Below, one piece after another: positions 15,876-24,557 of a stretch of 27,720 nucleotides of DNA. Below the pieces are notes generated by a model. The model made no database searches. It saw only the letters and a list, made by a program, of their open reading frames with translations, and had not been told where the DNA came from. The DNA is taken from NCBI GenBank assembly GCA_964601805.1, contig CAZROW010000041.1, positions 1-27,720 on the forward strand. Direction: 5' to 3'. Position 1 is the stretch's first letter; every line of letters begins with the position of its first letter. This stretch comes from Eutrophocola sp964601805 (GTDB taxonomy: Bacteria; Pseudomonadota; Gammaproteobacteria; Pseudomonadales; Pseudohongiellaceae). The translations under genes and the position numbers were made by a program.

Positions 15876-17201
15876 ATGGCAACCTACCTGACCAAAAAAC
15901 ATCTGAATCGCAGGACCTTCCTGCGAGGTACCGGTACCACACTGGCACTGCCGTTCCTGGAGTCCATGGTGCCGGCGAATACTGCCCTGGCGCAGGCCAA
16001 TATGCCGAAAACGCGTTTTGGTGCGATGTACCTGCCTCATGGTGCCACCATGTCTCGCTGGACGCCTGCTACTGAAGGCAAGAATTTTGAGTTCACTGAA
16101 ATCCTGCAGCCGCTGGAAAAGTTCCGTGAATACGTCAATGTCGTGAGCGGAACGGGACTGCCCCTGGCTTATGGTCCCGGTGGTGCAACGGCCAACCATA
16201 ACCGTTCTGCCGCCAGCTACCTCAGCGGTGCCAAGCCGCAGACCGGTGCCATGCCCTTTCTTGGTGTCACCATCGACCAGGTCATTGCCCAGAACCTGCA
16301 CCAGGATACACCGCTGCCCTCTCTGGAACTCACGATTGAAGAGTCCACGCTGAGCTGTGGTGAAGGCCTGAGCTGCGCCTATCGCAACACCATTTCCTGG
16401 CAGTCCGAGGTATCTCCCCTGCCCATGCAGAACAACCCGCAGGTGGTGTTTGAACACCTCTTTGGTGATGGCGCCACGCCGGAACAACGTGATGCCCGCC
16501 GCAAGCAGTCCCTGAGCCTGCTGGATGCCGTATCAGACCAGTTATCTTCACTGGACCGCAAGTTGCCGGCTGGTGACAAACTCAGGCTCGAGCAGTTCCT
16601 GACCGACATCCGCGAAATTGAACGCCGCATCGTCCAGGCCGGTGCCAAGATCGGCGATGATATCGAAGTCCCGGACAGGCCCAACGGTATTCCGGCTGAT
16701 GTCGAGGAACACATCAAGCTGATGTTTGACCTGCAAATCCTGGCATGGCAAACCGAAATTTCCAGGGTCTCCACCTTCCTGATGGCCAAGGAACTCAGTG
16801 GCGCAGTTTACCCGGCCAGTGGCGTCAGGGATGGTTTCCATACCCTGTCCCATCATTCCAACAACGAGGAGCAGAAGGCCCGTTTCGCGATACTCAATCG
16901 TTATCACACTGGTCTGCTGGCCTACTTCATGGAAAAACTGCAGGCAACACCGGATGGTGACGGCACGCTCCTGGATAACTCCATGCTCCTGTATGGCAGT
17001 GGCATGAGCGATGGCAATTCCCATAACCATGATCCGCTTCCTATTATTCTTGCCGGTGGTGCATCCGGTCGCCTGGAAGGCAATCGCCACATCGTCACAC
17101 CCAACAAGACACCACTGTCCAACCTGTTGCTGTCTATGATCAACCTGGTCGGCATCGAACAGGAAAGTTTTGGCGACAGCACCGGTTTCATTAACATCTG
17201 A
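15876..17201 (+). CDS. Tat-exported DUF1552 (HXXSHH) protein
   Basis: This 441-residue protein has a twin-arginine signal (NRRTFLRGTGTTLALPFLE) and the DUF1552 domain. The family-defining HXXSHH motif is present as HTLSHH (His322, Ser325, His326, His327), with further landmarks RFGAMYLPHGATMSRW, NMLLYGSGMSDGNSHNHDPLP-like spacing near the C-terminus and LPIILAGG. The fold resembles the sulfatase/alkaline phosphatase-like DUF1501 group, but no activity is established. The gene starts 1 bp after the DUF1592-type gene stops, so the two are translationally coupled. A strong stem-loop follows, marking the end of this transcript. Confidence 0.88.
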   Translation: MATYLTKKHLNRRTFLRGTGTTLALPFLESMVPANTALAQANMPKTRFGAMYLPHGATMSRWTPATEGKNFEFTEILQPLEKFREYVNVVSGTGLPLAYGPGGATANHNRSAASYLSGAKPQTGAMPFLGVTIDQVIAQNLHQDTPLPSLELTIEESTLSCGEGLSCAYRNTISWQSEVSPLPMQNNPQVVFEHLFGDGATPEQRDARRKQSLSLLDAVSDQLSSLDRKLPAGDKLRLEQFLTDIREIERRIVQAGAKIGDDIEVPDRPNGIPADVEEHIKLMFDLQILAWQTEISRVSTFLMAKELSGAVYPASGVRDGFHTLSHHSNNEEQKARFAILNRYHTGLLAYFMEKLQATPDGDGTLLDNSMLLYGSGMSDGNSHNHDPLPIILAGGASGRLEGNRHIVTPNKTPLSNLLLSMINLVGIEQESFGDSTGFINI

Positions 17202-17204
17202 TTG

Positions 17205-17229
17205 AACCGGGCTGAAAATCAGCCCGGTT
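17205..17229 (+). terminator. Stem-loop at the end of the ankyrin/DUF1592/DUF1552 run
   Basis: AACCGGGCTGA pairs perfectly over 11 bp with TCAGCCCGGTT around an AAA loop, 4 bases after the DUF1552 stop. There is no T run, so it may act with Rho or as a 3'-end stabiliser. Confidence 0.6.
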
Positions 17230-17455
17230 AATTACCCTGTTTAACTAAAAAACCACGACAAAGTGAGTCATGGGCCAATATTGGAAAATTTTCATTCCTG
17301 GCCCCCTCGTCGACATCACACAAGATCGCAATCGCACCATTCTTATCTAAGACTTGAATATATTTGCGCAACATTTCATGAAATTGATCTAAAGCAAAAT
17401 AGTCCCCACAGTCCAGGTTTAAGCTGACTCTAACAACTAGATAAGGAGTCGGAAT

Positions 17456-18457
17456 ATGCTTTACCACAAGTTCGCTGTAGCAATTATTTTCTCACTTTTA
17501 CCGTTCACTGCTTTTCCACAAAGCGACCTGATCGGTGGCATGGTTGGTACGGTAACCGGCTTGGTTGAGAATGAAAGTGGAGATTTTGTCGAACCCCAGA
17601 CTGCACTTGATGCTGTGGTAGATATCAACTCCGCAGGTGGCGGTGACCTTACCGCCGTTGTAGACGGCGTAGCGTCCTGTACAGGGGGACTGGGTATGCA
17701 GTTCACATTCCATGTGACTTTCGGGTATTCCGATATGACACTCTCCGGCTTTTATACGGATATCCCCAATGGCAAGACCCTGGACAAGCCCATACTTTTT
17801 GAACATACCGGTGGCCTGAACTGGACAGCCAACATCACAGGTTCCGCTCCTTCGGCAACGGGGAAAAGAGCATACGATTTGAATATCAACATCACACTGC
17901 CAAAAGAAGCAATTTTTCCGGGTGAACAGTACCCGGATACTCGCAGTTACAGTGGTGATCTCAGCCAGGTGGTGACTGTCGATGTCCCAATTGAAATACC
18001 CGTTCTCAGTGTCAATGAGGTGGTTTCAGTTGATGTTGCCCTGAACGGGCGCTGGTCTGCCAAGACAGTCCCCACTTCTTCTTCAACGCCTGATATCAAT
18101 GGCACTTTCAATGGGTCTATAGAGGGCGTGGAGCCCTTATCGCTGACTTTGAATGTCCCTGTCATTGGCGAAGAAACCTTGAGCCTGAATATAGCGGGCA
18201 CCTTCGGGGGGTCCCTGTTTGTCACTAGCCCGACAGAGTTGACCTTTTCCGGGTCATGGGCGGCTTCTGCAGGTGAAGACGGATTTGGTGGTGATATGAA
18301 TATCACAGTGCCGCTGGAAAAGCTGAGTGAACTAACCTCCATGCCCTTTGAATTAAATGGCAACTTTTCGGTCGATCCAGACATTCCTGGTGTCAGCCCT
18401 ATTCCGGTTGCCTTTGGTGTGACCGGTAATTTCCCTTTCAATATTGCCCTGAATTGA
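17456..18457 (+). CDS. Secreted beta-rich protein of unknown function
   Basis: This 333-residue protein starts with a Sec signal (MLYHKFAVAIIFSLLPFTAFPQ) after a clear AGGAG ribosome site. The mature part is rich in Gly, Ser, Thr, Val and Asn and poor in charge, with alternating hydrophobic strands such as LSLTLNVPVIGEETLSLNIAG and ELTFSGSWAAS. This points to an all-beta periplasmic or surface protein. Two segments that end in VDVPIEIPVLSV and ITVPLEKLSEL-like strands suggest loosely repeated sheets. I do not recognise the family. The gene and its upstream region are more AT-rich than its neighbours and it stands alone between two hairpin-bounded units, which could reflect transfer. Confidence 0.65.
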   Translation: MLYHKFAVAIIFSLLPFTAFPQSDLIGGMVGTVTGLVENESGDFVEPQTALDAVVDINSAGGGDLTAVVDGVASCTGGLGMQFTFHVTFGYSDMTLSGFYTDIPNGKTLDKPILFEHTGGLNWTANITGSAPSATGKRAYDLNINITLPKEAIFPGEQYPDTRSYSGDLSQVVTVDVPIEIPVLSVNEVVSVDVALNGRWSAKTVPTSSSTPDINGTFNGSIEGVEPLSLTLNVPVIGEETLSLNIAGTFGGSLFVTSPTELTFSGSWAASAGEDGFGGDMNITVPLEKLSELTSMPFELNGNFSVDPDIPGVSPIPVAFGVTGNFPFNIALN

Positions 18458-18558
18458 ATAGGCAACCTGGCCGGATCATGTGATTCCCGGTTGCACCTTA
18501 CATACCTATATCAGGTATCATGCGCCCCCAGTAAACATTAGTTTCCAAGGGGTCAGTT

Positions 18559-20274
18559 GTGAATATTCGTCAATTATTAGTTTTATCCATCATCCTGTTT
18601 TCCGGGTCCGCCTCGGCGGCGGACTCCATTGCCGGCAAGGACTTCTTTGCCCAGCAATGCGCCCTGTGCCACAGTGCCGCACCCGGTGACAACGGCGGTG
18701 CCCAGGGACCTCTGCTCCATGGCGTTTTTGGCCGTGAAGCGGCACAAAGCAACTTTTCCTATACCGACGCCATGGCCGCTTCAGGCCTGACCTGGGATGC
18801 AGAAACCCTGGATCGGTTCCTGGCTTCACCCACCACCGTGGTTCCCGGATCTTCCATGGTCATCCCCGTTACCGATGCCGAAACCCGTGCCAACGTCATT
18901 GCCTATTTCGAGGAACTGGCCAACGGTACCTTTGTTGACAACCGGGAGCCTCCTGCCGGATTCGGTGGCTTTTCAAGTGACACACCTGAACCGGAAGGTG
19001 ACCCTGACTGGATCAATGATCGTCCCGGCCGTGTCCATCGTGTCGACCTGGACAACCTGCCCGAGCCTTATGAAACCTCATCTGCTGTCAATTTCCCGAC
19101 GGTGGTATCACGCCCGCAGGAATCCAATTTGATGCTGCCTGACGGCTTCAAGGTGGATGTTTTCCTGGACGAAGGTCTCTCCGGTCCCCGCGCCATGGTG
19201 CTGGCCCCCAACGGTGATATTTTCCTGTCAGAAACACAAAGCGGCCGGGTTCGCGTGATTCGCCCCAACGCGGTCAGAAGCATGCCGCAGGACGTCGAAA
19301 TCTTCGCCCAGGGCATGTTGCAACCCCTGGGCCTGGCCTTCTACCCGGCCGGTGACAATCCACAATGGCTCTATGTTGCCGAAACCAATCGAGTTGTGCG
19401 CTACCCCTACCAGTCAGGTGACATGGTGGCGCGCGGCGTCCCGGAAGTCATCGTGTCACAGCTGAGTCCTGTGGGCGGCGGGCACTATACCCGTGACCTG
19501 GCTTTCTCACCTGATGGCTCACTGATGTACGTCTCTGTAGGCTCACAGTCCAACGTGGCTGAAAACAACATGGAAGAAAAAAGCGCCGCCGAGATAGCTG
19601 CCTGGGAAGCTGAAAAAGGCCTGGGGGCTGCCTGGGGCACTGAAGAGAATCGGGCTTCGGTCATGGTCTTTGAGGTCGGTAACGAGGAAGCCACCGGCCG
19701 CCTGTTTGCCAACGGCATTCGCAATTGTGTTGGCCTGACCGTACAACCGGAAACGGGCGATGTCTGGTGTACCGTGAATGAACGTGACCAGTTGGGCGAT
19801 GACCTGGTTCCGGATTATTCCACGCGCGTCACCGATGGCAGCTTCTTTGGCTGGCCCTGGTACTACATGGGCAACAATGAAGATCCACGCCATGCCGGTG
19901 CCCGTCCCGACCTGGTCGGCAAGATTACCCGTCCGGATGTGCCCTATACCGCTCACTCCGCATCTGTTGACCTGGAGTTCTATCCTCAAAATGCTCAAGG
20001 CAATTCTGCCTTCCCGGCAGAATATGCCGGCGATGGCTTTGCTGTCCTGCACGGTTCCTGGAACCGTGCCCACCGCACCGGTCACAAGATCGTGCGCCTG
20101 CCCATCGAAGATGGTGAGCCCACTGGTGAGTACATCGACTTCCTGGTCGGCTTCATTGACGATGAGGGCAATCCCTGGGCGCGTCCGGTAGCCACAGCCT
20201 TTATGGACGACGGCTCCATGCTCCTGAGTGACGATGGTGGCAATGTCATCTACCGTATTTCCTACGGTGACTAG
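18559..20274 (+). CDS. Cytochrome c fused to PQQ-type sugar/sorbosone dehydrogenase-like beta-propeller
   Basis: This 571-residue exported protein starts at GTG, with AAGGGG 6 bases upstream and a signal peptide (MNIRQLLVLSIILFSGSASA). Residues 22-120 form a class I cytochrome c domain: CALCH (Cys34, Cys37, His38) and the probable axial Met100 in GSSMVIPV. Residues about 190-571 form a glucose/sorbosone dehydrogenase-type beta-propeller, with LPDGFKVDVF, GLAFYPAG, GGGHYTRDLAFSPDGSLMYVSVGS, VWCTVNERDQLGDDLVPDY and FFGWPWYYMG. Family members oxidise sugars or alcohols with PQQ; here electrons would pass to the attached haem. It lies 53 bp before the SpoIIE-type phosphatase gene, but the functional link is unclear. 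Confidence 0.87.
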   Translation: MNIRQLLVLSIILFSGSASAADSIAGKDFFAQQCALCHSAAPGDNGGAQGPLLHGVFGREAAQSNFSYTDAMAASGLTWDAETLDRFLASPTTVVPGSSMVIPVTDAETRANVIAYFEELANGTFVDNREPPAGFGGFSSDTPEPEGDPDWINDRPGRVHRVDLDNLPEPYETSSAVNFPTVVSRPQESNLMLPDGFKVDVFLDEGLSGPRAMVLAPNGDIFLSETQSGRVRVIRPNAVRSMPQDVEIFAQGMLQPLGLAFYPAGDNPQWLYVAETNRVVRYPYQSGDMVARGVPEVIVSQLSPVGGGHYTRDLAFSPDGSLMYVSVGSQSNVAENNMEEKSAAEIAAWEAEKGLGAAWGTEENRASVMVFEVGNEEATGRLFANGIRNCVGLTVQPETGDVWCTVNERDQLGDDLVPDYSTRVTDGSFFGWPWYYMGNNEDPRHAGARPDLVGKITRPDVPYTAHSASVDLEFYPQNAQGNSAFPAEYAGDGFAVLHGSWNRAHRTGHKIVRLPIEDGEPTGEYIDFLVGFIDDEGNPWARPVATAFMDDGSMLLSDDGGNVIYRISYGD

Positions 20275-20327
20275 ACCCTGGACAACGGCCAGGTGAACCA
20301 GCCAGCATCAGGTGTAACAGGTTATTC

Positions 20328-21611
20328 ATGAAGAAACCGAAACTGCCACCTGTTGTCCTGGATCACCTGGAAGACCTCATCCAGACTTTTGAGTACTCGC
20401 TGGATATCAATGAAACCATTGCGCTGACCCTGCGCAAGCTCATGGAACACATGCATTGCGAAGCCGCATCGGTGTTTCTCAATAACGAAACCGGCGGCCT
20501 GACCTGCATGGCCAGTGCGGGCCCGGTCGATCTCCAGGGGGTGACCGTCGAACCCGGTGCCGGAATCGTCGGCAAGGCTGTCTCCGATTCCGAAGTGCTG
20601 ATGATTCGCGATGCCCGTGACTCTGACCTGTTCTTTGACGGCATCGACAAGCAAACCGGCTTTATTACCCGCTCCCTGTTGTGTGCCCCACTTGTCGTCC
20701 ACAAGAACACTATCGGGGCCATTGAACTGATCAACAAATATCCTTCAAAGAAAGAACCCGAGGGCCTGTTCAACGAAGTGGACAGGCACTTGTTGAGCAT
20801 CCTGGCATCGGCTGCCGCGCTGGCCATCAACAATTCCCGCATGGCCTCGGAACTGGTGCAGTCGGAAATGATGCAGCAGGAACTGCAGATTGCCCGTACG
20901 ATCCAGGAAAGTTTTCTACCCAGTTATGAAGAAGCCCACCCGATCGTTGGCATCAACCAGGCGGCAAAGAATGTCTCGGGCGATTTTTATGATTATTTCC
21001 AGCAGGAAGATGGCACCTTTGTCTTCAATATCGGTGATGTCAGCGGCAAGGGGATGGATGCTGCACTGCTGATGGCCAAGGCCAGCAGCCTCTATCACTG
21101 CCTTGGCAAAACCATTGGCTCACCAGCACAGATCATGGAAATCATCAATGAGGAACTGGTGGAGCATACAACACGGGGCATGTTCATCACGATGATCGGC
21201 GGCATCTACAACCCGCACAACGGCATGGTCACGCTGGCCAACGCCGGACACCTGCCAGCCCTTCAACGTCTTGCCGATGGCACCTACCAGGAGTATGAAT
21301 CCAGAACCCTGCCCCTGGGCATCATGCCTGACCAGGTCTGTGAGGAGATCAGTTTCCCGCTGGCGGGATCAAGCCTGTATTTGTATACTGACGGCTTGTC
21401 TGAGGGGCTGGCGCGATCACTCAGCAAACCTGACGAATTGCAGAACCTGCAAACCCTCATAGAGAAGTTTCACGATGTACCGCGCCAGGAACGATTGCGT
21501 TGTTTTGCTGAAGAAGCTTCACGGTTTGATTCCGGTTTTGACGACCTGACCGTGCTGCTGATAGAAGATACCTTGCAACAGGTTCCTACTGAAATTGCTG
21601 CTGGAAAATAA
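20328..21611 (+). CDS. GAF-domain SpoIIE/RsbU-type PP2C serine phosphatase
   Basis: This 427-residue cytoplasmic protein has a GAF sensory domain (about 15-170, including CEAASVFLNNETGGL and APLVVHKNTIGAIELIN), a coiled linker (170-200, QELQIARTIQESFLP) and a PP2C-type phosphatase domain (205-412). Metal-binding motifs are present: VSGDFYDY (Asp219), IGDVSGKGMDAALLMA (Asp237), YTDGLSE (Asp355) and DDLTVLL (Asp405/Asp406). Such proteins remove phosphate from STAS anti-sigma antagonists in partner-switch systems. The next two genes encode an RsbW-like kinase and a STAS protein, which are the expected partners. The start at 20328 follows an AGG and places the GAF domain normally. Confidence 0.92.
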   Translation: MKKPKLPPVVLDHLEDLIQTFEYSLDINETIALTLRKLMEHMHCEAASVFLNNETGGLTCMASAGPVDLQGVTVEPGAGIVGKAVSDSEVLMIRDARDSDLFFDGIDKQTGFITRSLLCAPLVVHKNTIGAIELINKYPSKKEPEGLFNEVDRHLLSILASAAALAINNSRMASELVQSEMMQQELQIARTIQESFLPSYEEAHPIVGINQAAKNVSGDFYDYFQQEDGTFVFNIGDVSGKGMDAALLMAKASSLYHCLGKTIGSPAQIMEIINEELVEHTTRGMFITMIGGIYNPHNGMVTLANAGHLPALQRLADGTYQEYESRTLPLGIMPDQVCEEISFPLAGSSLYLYTDGLSEGLARSLSKPDELQNLQTLIEKFHDVPRQERLRCFAEEASRFDSGFDDLTVLLIEDTLQQVPTEIAAGK

Positions 21612-21655
21612 CAGCATCATTCCAGGCAGGGCGTAACTACGCGTACAGGTAAACT

Positions 21656-22081
21656 ATGGGTGCCGCTGAAAAACTGCTGGAATTCCAGTTTCCCGCCTCA
21701 AGTGAAAATCTTTGTACCCTGAGAGAAAAGCTGAGGGAGACACTCGGACCGTGCAGTATGTCCGATGAATTGTTGAACTGTGTCATCCTGGCAGTCGGTG
21801 AAGCCTGCATGAACATCATCGAACATGCGTATTGCGATGATGACTGCGGGGATATCATCGTTGAAATCGAAAAGCATGACGACAGCATGGTATTCCGCCT
21901 CACAGATTTCGCTCACCGTAAAACCCGGGAAGAGGAAATGAAAGGCAGGCCCCTGGATGAAATTCGTCCCGGAGGACTCGGGTGCCACATCATCAATGAA
22001 ATCATGGATGAAGTCAGCCTGATAGATTGTGATAACCCCTGCGGTAATGTGCTGCAGATGACAAAGAAAATCGAGGACTAA
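21656..22081 (+). CDS. RsbW-like anti-sigma/serine kinase (HATPase)
   Basis: This 141-residue GHKL-type ATPase is of the RsbW/SpoIIAB class. The N box is GEACMNIIEHAY (49-60, Glu49 and Asn53), the first G box is reduced to LTDFAH (Asp84) and the second is PGGLGCHII (105-113). These proteins bind and phosphorylate a serine in a STAS partner and may also hold another target. It has AGGTA 4 bases before the ATG and lies 44 bp after the phosphatase gene and 13 bp before the STAS gene. No sigma factor gene is nearby, so its final target may not be a sigma factor. Confidence 0.9.
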   Translation: MGAAEKLLEFQFPASSENLCTLREKLRETLGPCSMSDELLNCVILAVGEACMNIIEHAYCDDDCGDIIVEIEKHDDSMVFRLTDFAHRKTREEEMKGRPLDEIRPGGLGCHIINEIMDEVSLIDCDNPCGNVLQMTKKIED

Positions 22082-22094
22082 CCGGTAACGCTGT

Positions 22095-22424
22095 ATGAAA
22101 TGCACGCTGCACTCAGAAAATGACTATGACCTGCTGGAACTTGGCGGGGAAATAGATCTGCATTATTCACCCGATCTGCGGGAAGCGATTCTTGCATCAC
22201 TGAAAGAAGGCAAACCCCTGCTGATCGACATGGCCGATGTCAGTTATATCGACAGCTCCGGCATTGCCAGCCTGGTGGAAGGATTCCAGACGGCAAAATC
22301 TGCCAAGCTGGCTTATGGTCTGCTGAAAATTTCAGACCCGGCACTGCAGGTGCTCAAACTCACCCGCCTGGATCGCGTGTTTTCCATCTTTGATGAAGCC
22401 GAAAAATTCCAGGCTCAACTCTGA
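22095..22424 (+). CDS. STAS-domain protein, anti-sigma antagonist or MlaB-like transporter subunit
   Basis: This 109-residue protein is a single STAS domain. The phospho-acceptor loop YIDSSGIASLVE carries Ser54 and Ser55 next to Asp53, as in SpoIIAA and RsbV. It lies 13 bp after the RsbW-like kinase gene and 16 bp before mlaF. In Escherichia coli the STAS protein MlaB is a cytoplasmic subunit bound to MlaF. No other STAS gene occurs in this mla set, so this protein may play the MlaB role while also being a kinase/phosphatase substrate. That double role is inference from gene order and domain type. Confidence 0.88.
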   Translation: MKCTLHSENDYDLLELGGEIDLHYSPDLREAILASLKEGKPLLIDMADVSYIDSSGIASLVEGFQTAKSAKLAYGLLKISDPALQVLKLTRLDRVFSIFDEAEKFQAQL

Positions 22425-22440
22425 ATAACAACCCCCATTC

Positions 22441-23235
22441 ATGACTACCAGTGCCATCGAAATTCGTGACCTTGTCGTGGACTACGGTACACGCCGTATT
22501 CTTGATGACATCAGTTTCGATATTCACCAGGGTGAAATCATCGTCATCATGGGGGGCAGTGGCGCTGGTAAAAGCACGCTGCTGCGCTGTGTGCTCGGGC
22601 TGAAAAAACCCACTTCCGGCCATATTCATATGCTGGGTACCGATATCTGCCATGCTGCCCGGGAAGAGCTGTATGAGCTGCGCAAAAAAATGGGCGTGGC
22701 CTTTCAGCAAGGGGCGCTGTTCACCTCCATGTCGGTGGCTGAAAATATTCAGCTCCCCCTGCGTGAACATACCGACCTTGATAAAAACACCATCCAGATC
22801 ATGACACGGATCAAGCTCGACATGGTCAACATGCTGCCCTATGAAAACCTGATGCCATCAGAGTTATCCGGTGGCATGAGCAAACGTGCTGCCCTGGCCC
22901 GGGCGATCATCATGGATCCAAAAATTTTGTTTTTTGATGAACCTTCTGCAGGACTGGATCCAATCACGTCTGCAGAACTGGATGAGCTGATCATCATGCT
23001 CAAGGAAACACTGAAAATGACCATCATCGTGGTCACCCACGAACTGGAAAGCGCCTTTGCCATTGCTGACCGAATTGCCATCCTGGGCGAGGGCAAGCTG
23101 ATACAGATTGGTACACCTGAAGAAATAAAGAACTCACAGGATGATCGCGTCATGGACCTGCTGAACAGGACACCACGCGAAAACAATATGGACAAGGATG
23201 AACATCTAAGCCGACTGACACAGGATAACCGGTAG
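22441..23235 (+). CDS. mlaF: MlaF-type ABC transporter ATPase
   Basis: This 264-residue ATPase drives the Mla phospholipid transporter at the inner membrane. It shows Walker A GGSGAGKST (38-46), the Q-loop FQQG (88-91), signature LSGGMSKRAALAR (142-154), Walker B ILFFDEPSAGLDP (162-174) and the H-loop His200. The M-S-K-R form of the signature is typical of the MCE/Mla group. A C-terminal extension of about 30 residues after the ABC core (NRTPRENNMDKDEHL) may contact a neighbour, as it does in the MlaFB complex. The gene sits between the STAS gene and mlaE. Confidence 0.93.
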   Translation: MTTSAIEIRDLVVDYGTRRILDDISFDIHQGEIIVIMGGSGAGKSTLLRCVLGLKKPTSGHIHMLGTDICHAAREELYELRKKMGVAFQQGALFTSMSVAENIQLPLREHTDLDKNTIQIMTRIKLDMVNMLPYENLMPSELSGGMSKRAALARAIIMDPKILFFDEPSAGLDPITSAELDELIIMLKETLKMTIIVVTHELESAFAIADRIAILGEGKLIQIGTPEEIKNSQDDRVMDLLNRTPRENNMDKDEHLSRLTQDNR

Positions 23236-23245
23236 CAACAAGACG

Positions 23246-24034
23246 ATGATCAAGACAATCAACAATCTTGGCACCACCACGATCGAAGCCATCGAGCAGA
23301 TAGGGCGCACCTTTAACCTGCTGCTGATTATCGCGTGGAAAATCGTGCAACCGCCTTACCGGATTTTCCCGATCATCAAGCAGGTCTATTTCATCGGCGC
23401 ACGCTCCATGACAGTCATTCTTATTTCCGGTGCCACCATTGGCATGGTCCTGGGCCTGCAGTTTTACAACACGCTTGAACGCTTCGGGTCTGTGGGCGTG
23501 CTGGGCTCGGCCGTCGCCCTCAGTATCATTCGCGAATTGGGACCGGTGATGACGGCATTGATGGTTGTCGGCCGTGCCGGCTCGGCCATTTGCGCCGAAC
23601 TGGGGATCATGCGTATTTCCGAACAAATCGATGCCCTGGAATGCATGGCCATTGCACCGGACAAGTACCTGGTGGCGCCCAAGCTGGTGGCCGGGATATT
23701 GTCCGTGCCCCTGTTGAATTTCGTTTTTAACGTTGTCGCTATCGGTGGCGGTTATTTTGTCGGTGTTATCCTTTTTGGTGTCGCCGAAGGCTCCTACGTC
23801 AACGGCATGATCGACTCGGTACTGTGGAGCGATGTACGCCTGGGACTGGTAAAATCCCTGATCTTCGGCCTGCTGATCATGTTGATCTGCTGTGCCAAGG
23901 GCTTCTACATGCACCTGGGCAAGTACGGCTCCCAGGGTGCCGAAGGGGTGAGCCGGGTCACTACGGATGCCGTGGTTATCTCGTCAGTGAGCGTCCTGTT
24001 CTGTGATTTCCTGATCGGCGCACTGATGTCGTGA
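23246..24034 (+). CDS. mlaE: MlaE-type permease
   Basis: This 262-residue integral membrane protein is the permease of the Mla lipid ABC transporter. It has the hallmark cytoplasmic segment RELGPVMTALMVVGRAGSA...AELGIMRISEQIDALE followed by CMAIAPDKYLVAPKLVA, plus several hydrophobic helices. It is located 10 bp after mlaF and 40 bp before mlaD. Confidence 0.93.
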   Translation: MIKTINNLGTTTIEAIEQIGRTFNLLLIIAWKIVQPPYRIFPIIKQVYFIGARSMTVILISGATIGMVLGLQFYNTLERFGSVGVLGSAVALSIIRELGPVMTALMVVGRAGSAICAELGIMRISEQIDALECMAIAPDKYLVAPKLVAGILSVPLLNFVFNVVAIGGGYFVGVILFGVAEGSYVNGMIDSVLWSDVRLGLVKSLIFGLLIMLICCAKGFYMHLGKYGSQGAEGVSRVTTDAVVISSVSVLFCDFLIGALMS

Positions 24035-24074
24035 ATATTTTTAACATGAATGAAGCAACGCAAAGAGCATTGTC

Positions 24075-24521
24075 ATGAACAAGATTAGCATTGAACTGGT
24101 AACCGGTATTTTCGTCATCATTGGCATCCTCGCCTTTACCTGGCTGGCTGTCTCGGTGGCCGGCGCGACATTTTCCGAACAGCCCGGCTACAGCCTGACG
24201 GCCCGTTTCACGTCCATTTCCGGGTTGCGTGAGGGCGCTATAGTGGAAGGCGCCGGGGTTCGCATAGGCACCGTCACCGATATCGGTTTTGATCCCGAAG
24301 CTTTCGAAGCCATTGTCACCCTGCGAGTCAACGAAGGTGTGCCAGTCCAGGAAGATGCCATCGCTGCTATTCGCACCCAGGGTATTATTGGCGAAAAGTA
24401 CATCAATATTATTCCCGGTGGTTTTGAAGAACTGCTTTCTGACGGCGATGAAATTTACGAAACTGAATCAGCTATCAGTCTTGAAGAACTGGTCAGCAAG
24501 TACATTTTCAGCTCAGACTAA
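24075..24521 (+). CDS. mlaD: MlaD-type MCE substrate-binding protein
   Basis: This 148-residue protein has one N-terminal membrane helix (IELVTGIFVIIGILAFTWLA) and a single MCE domain (about 38-118). Key stretches are GLREGAIVEGAGVRIGTVTDI, AAIRTQGIIGEKYINIIPGG and the pore-type tail ISLEELVSKYIFS. MlaD forms a hexameric ring on the permease and passes lipid to or from MlaC. It is a short version with no extra domains. Confidence 0.92.
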   Translation: MNKISIELVTGIFVIIGILAFTWLAVSVAGATFSEQPGYSLTARFTSISGLREGAIVEGAGVRIGTVTDIGFDPEAFEAIVTLRVNEGVPVQEDAIAAIRTQGIIGEKYINIIPGGFEELLSDGDEIYETESAISLEELVSKYIFSSD

Positions 24522-24557
24522 TCCTCCACCGAACACCATCACCTGACATCAGCACCC

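Noticed and set aside
17228..17467. 79-residue open frame on the minus strand with a fairly protein-like composition
   Set aside because: It overlaps the start of the well-supported gene at 17456 head to head and has no ribosome site. A remnant of a real gene is possible, but the support is too weak.
23150..23914. 254-residue open frame on the minus strand
   Set aside because: It is antisense to mlaF and mlaE, with a low-complexity His/Gln-rich composition typical of shadows.
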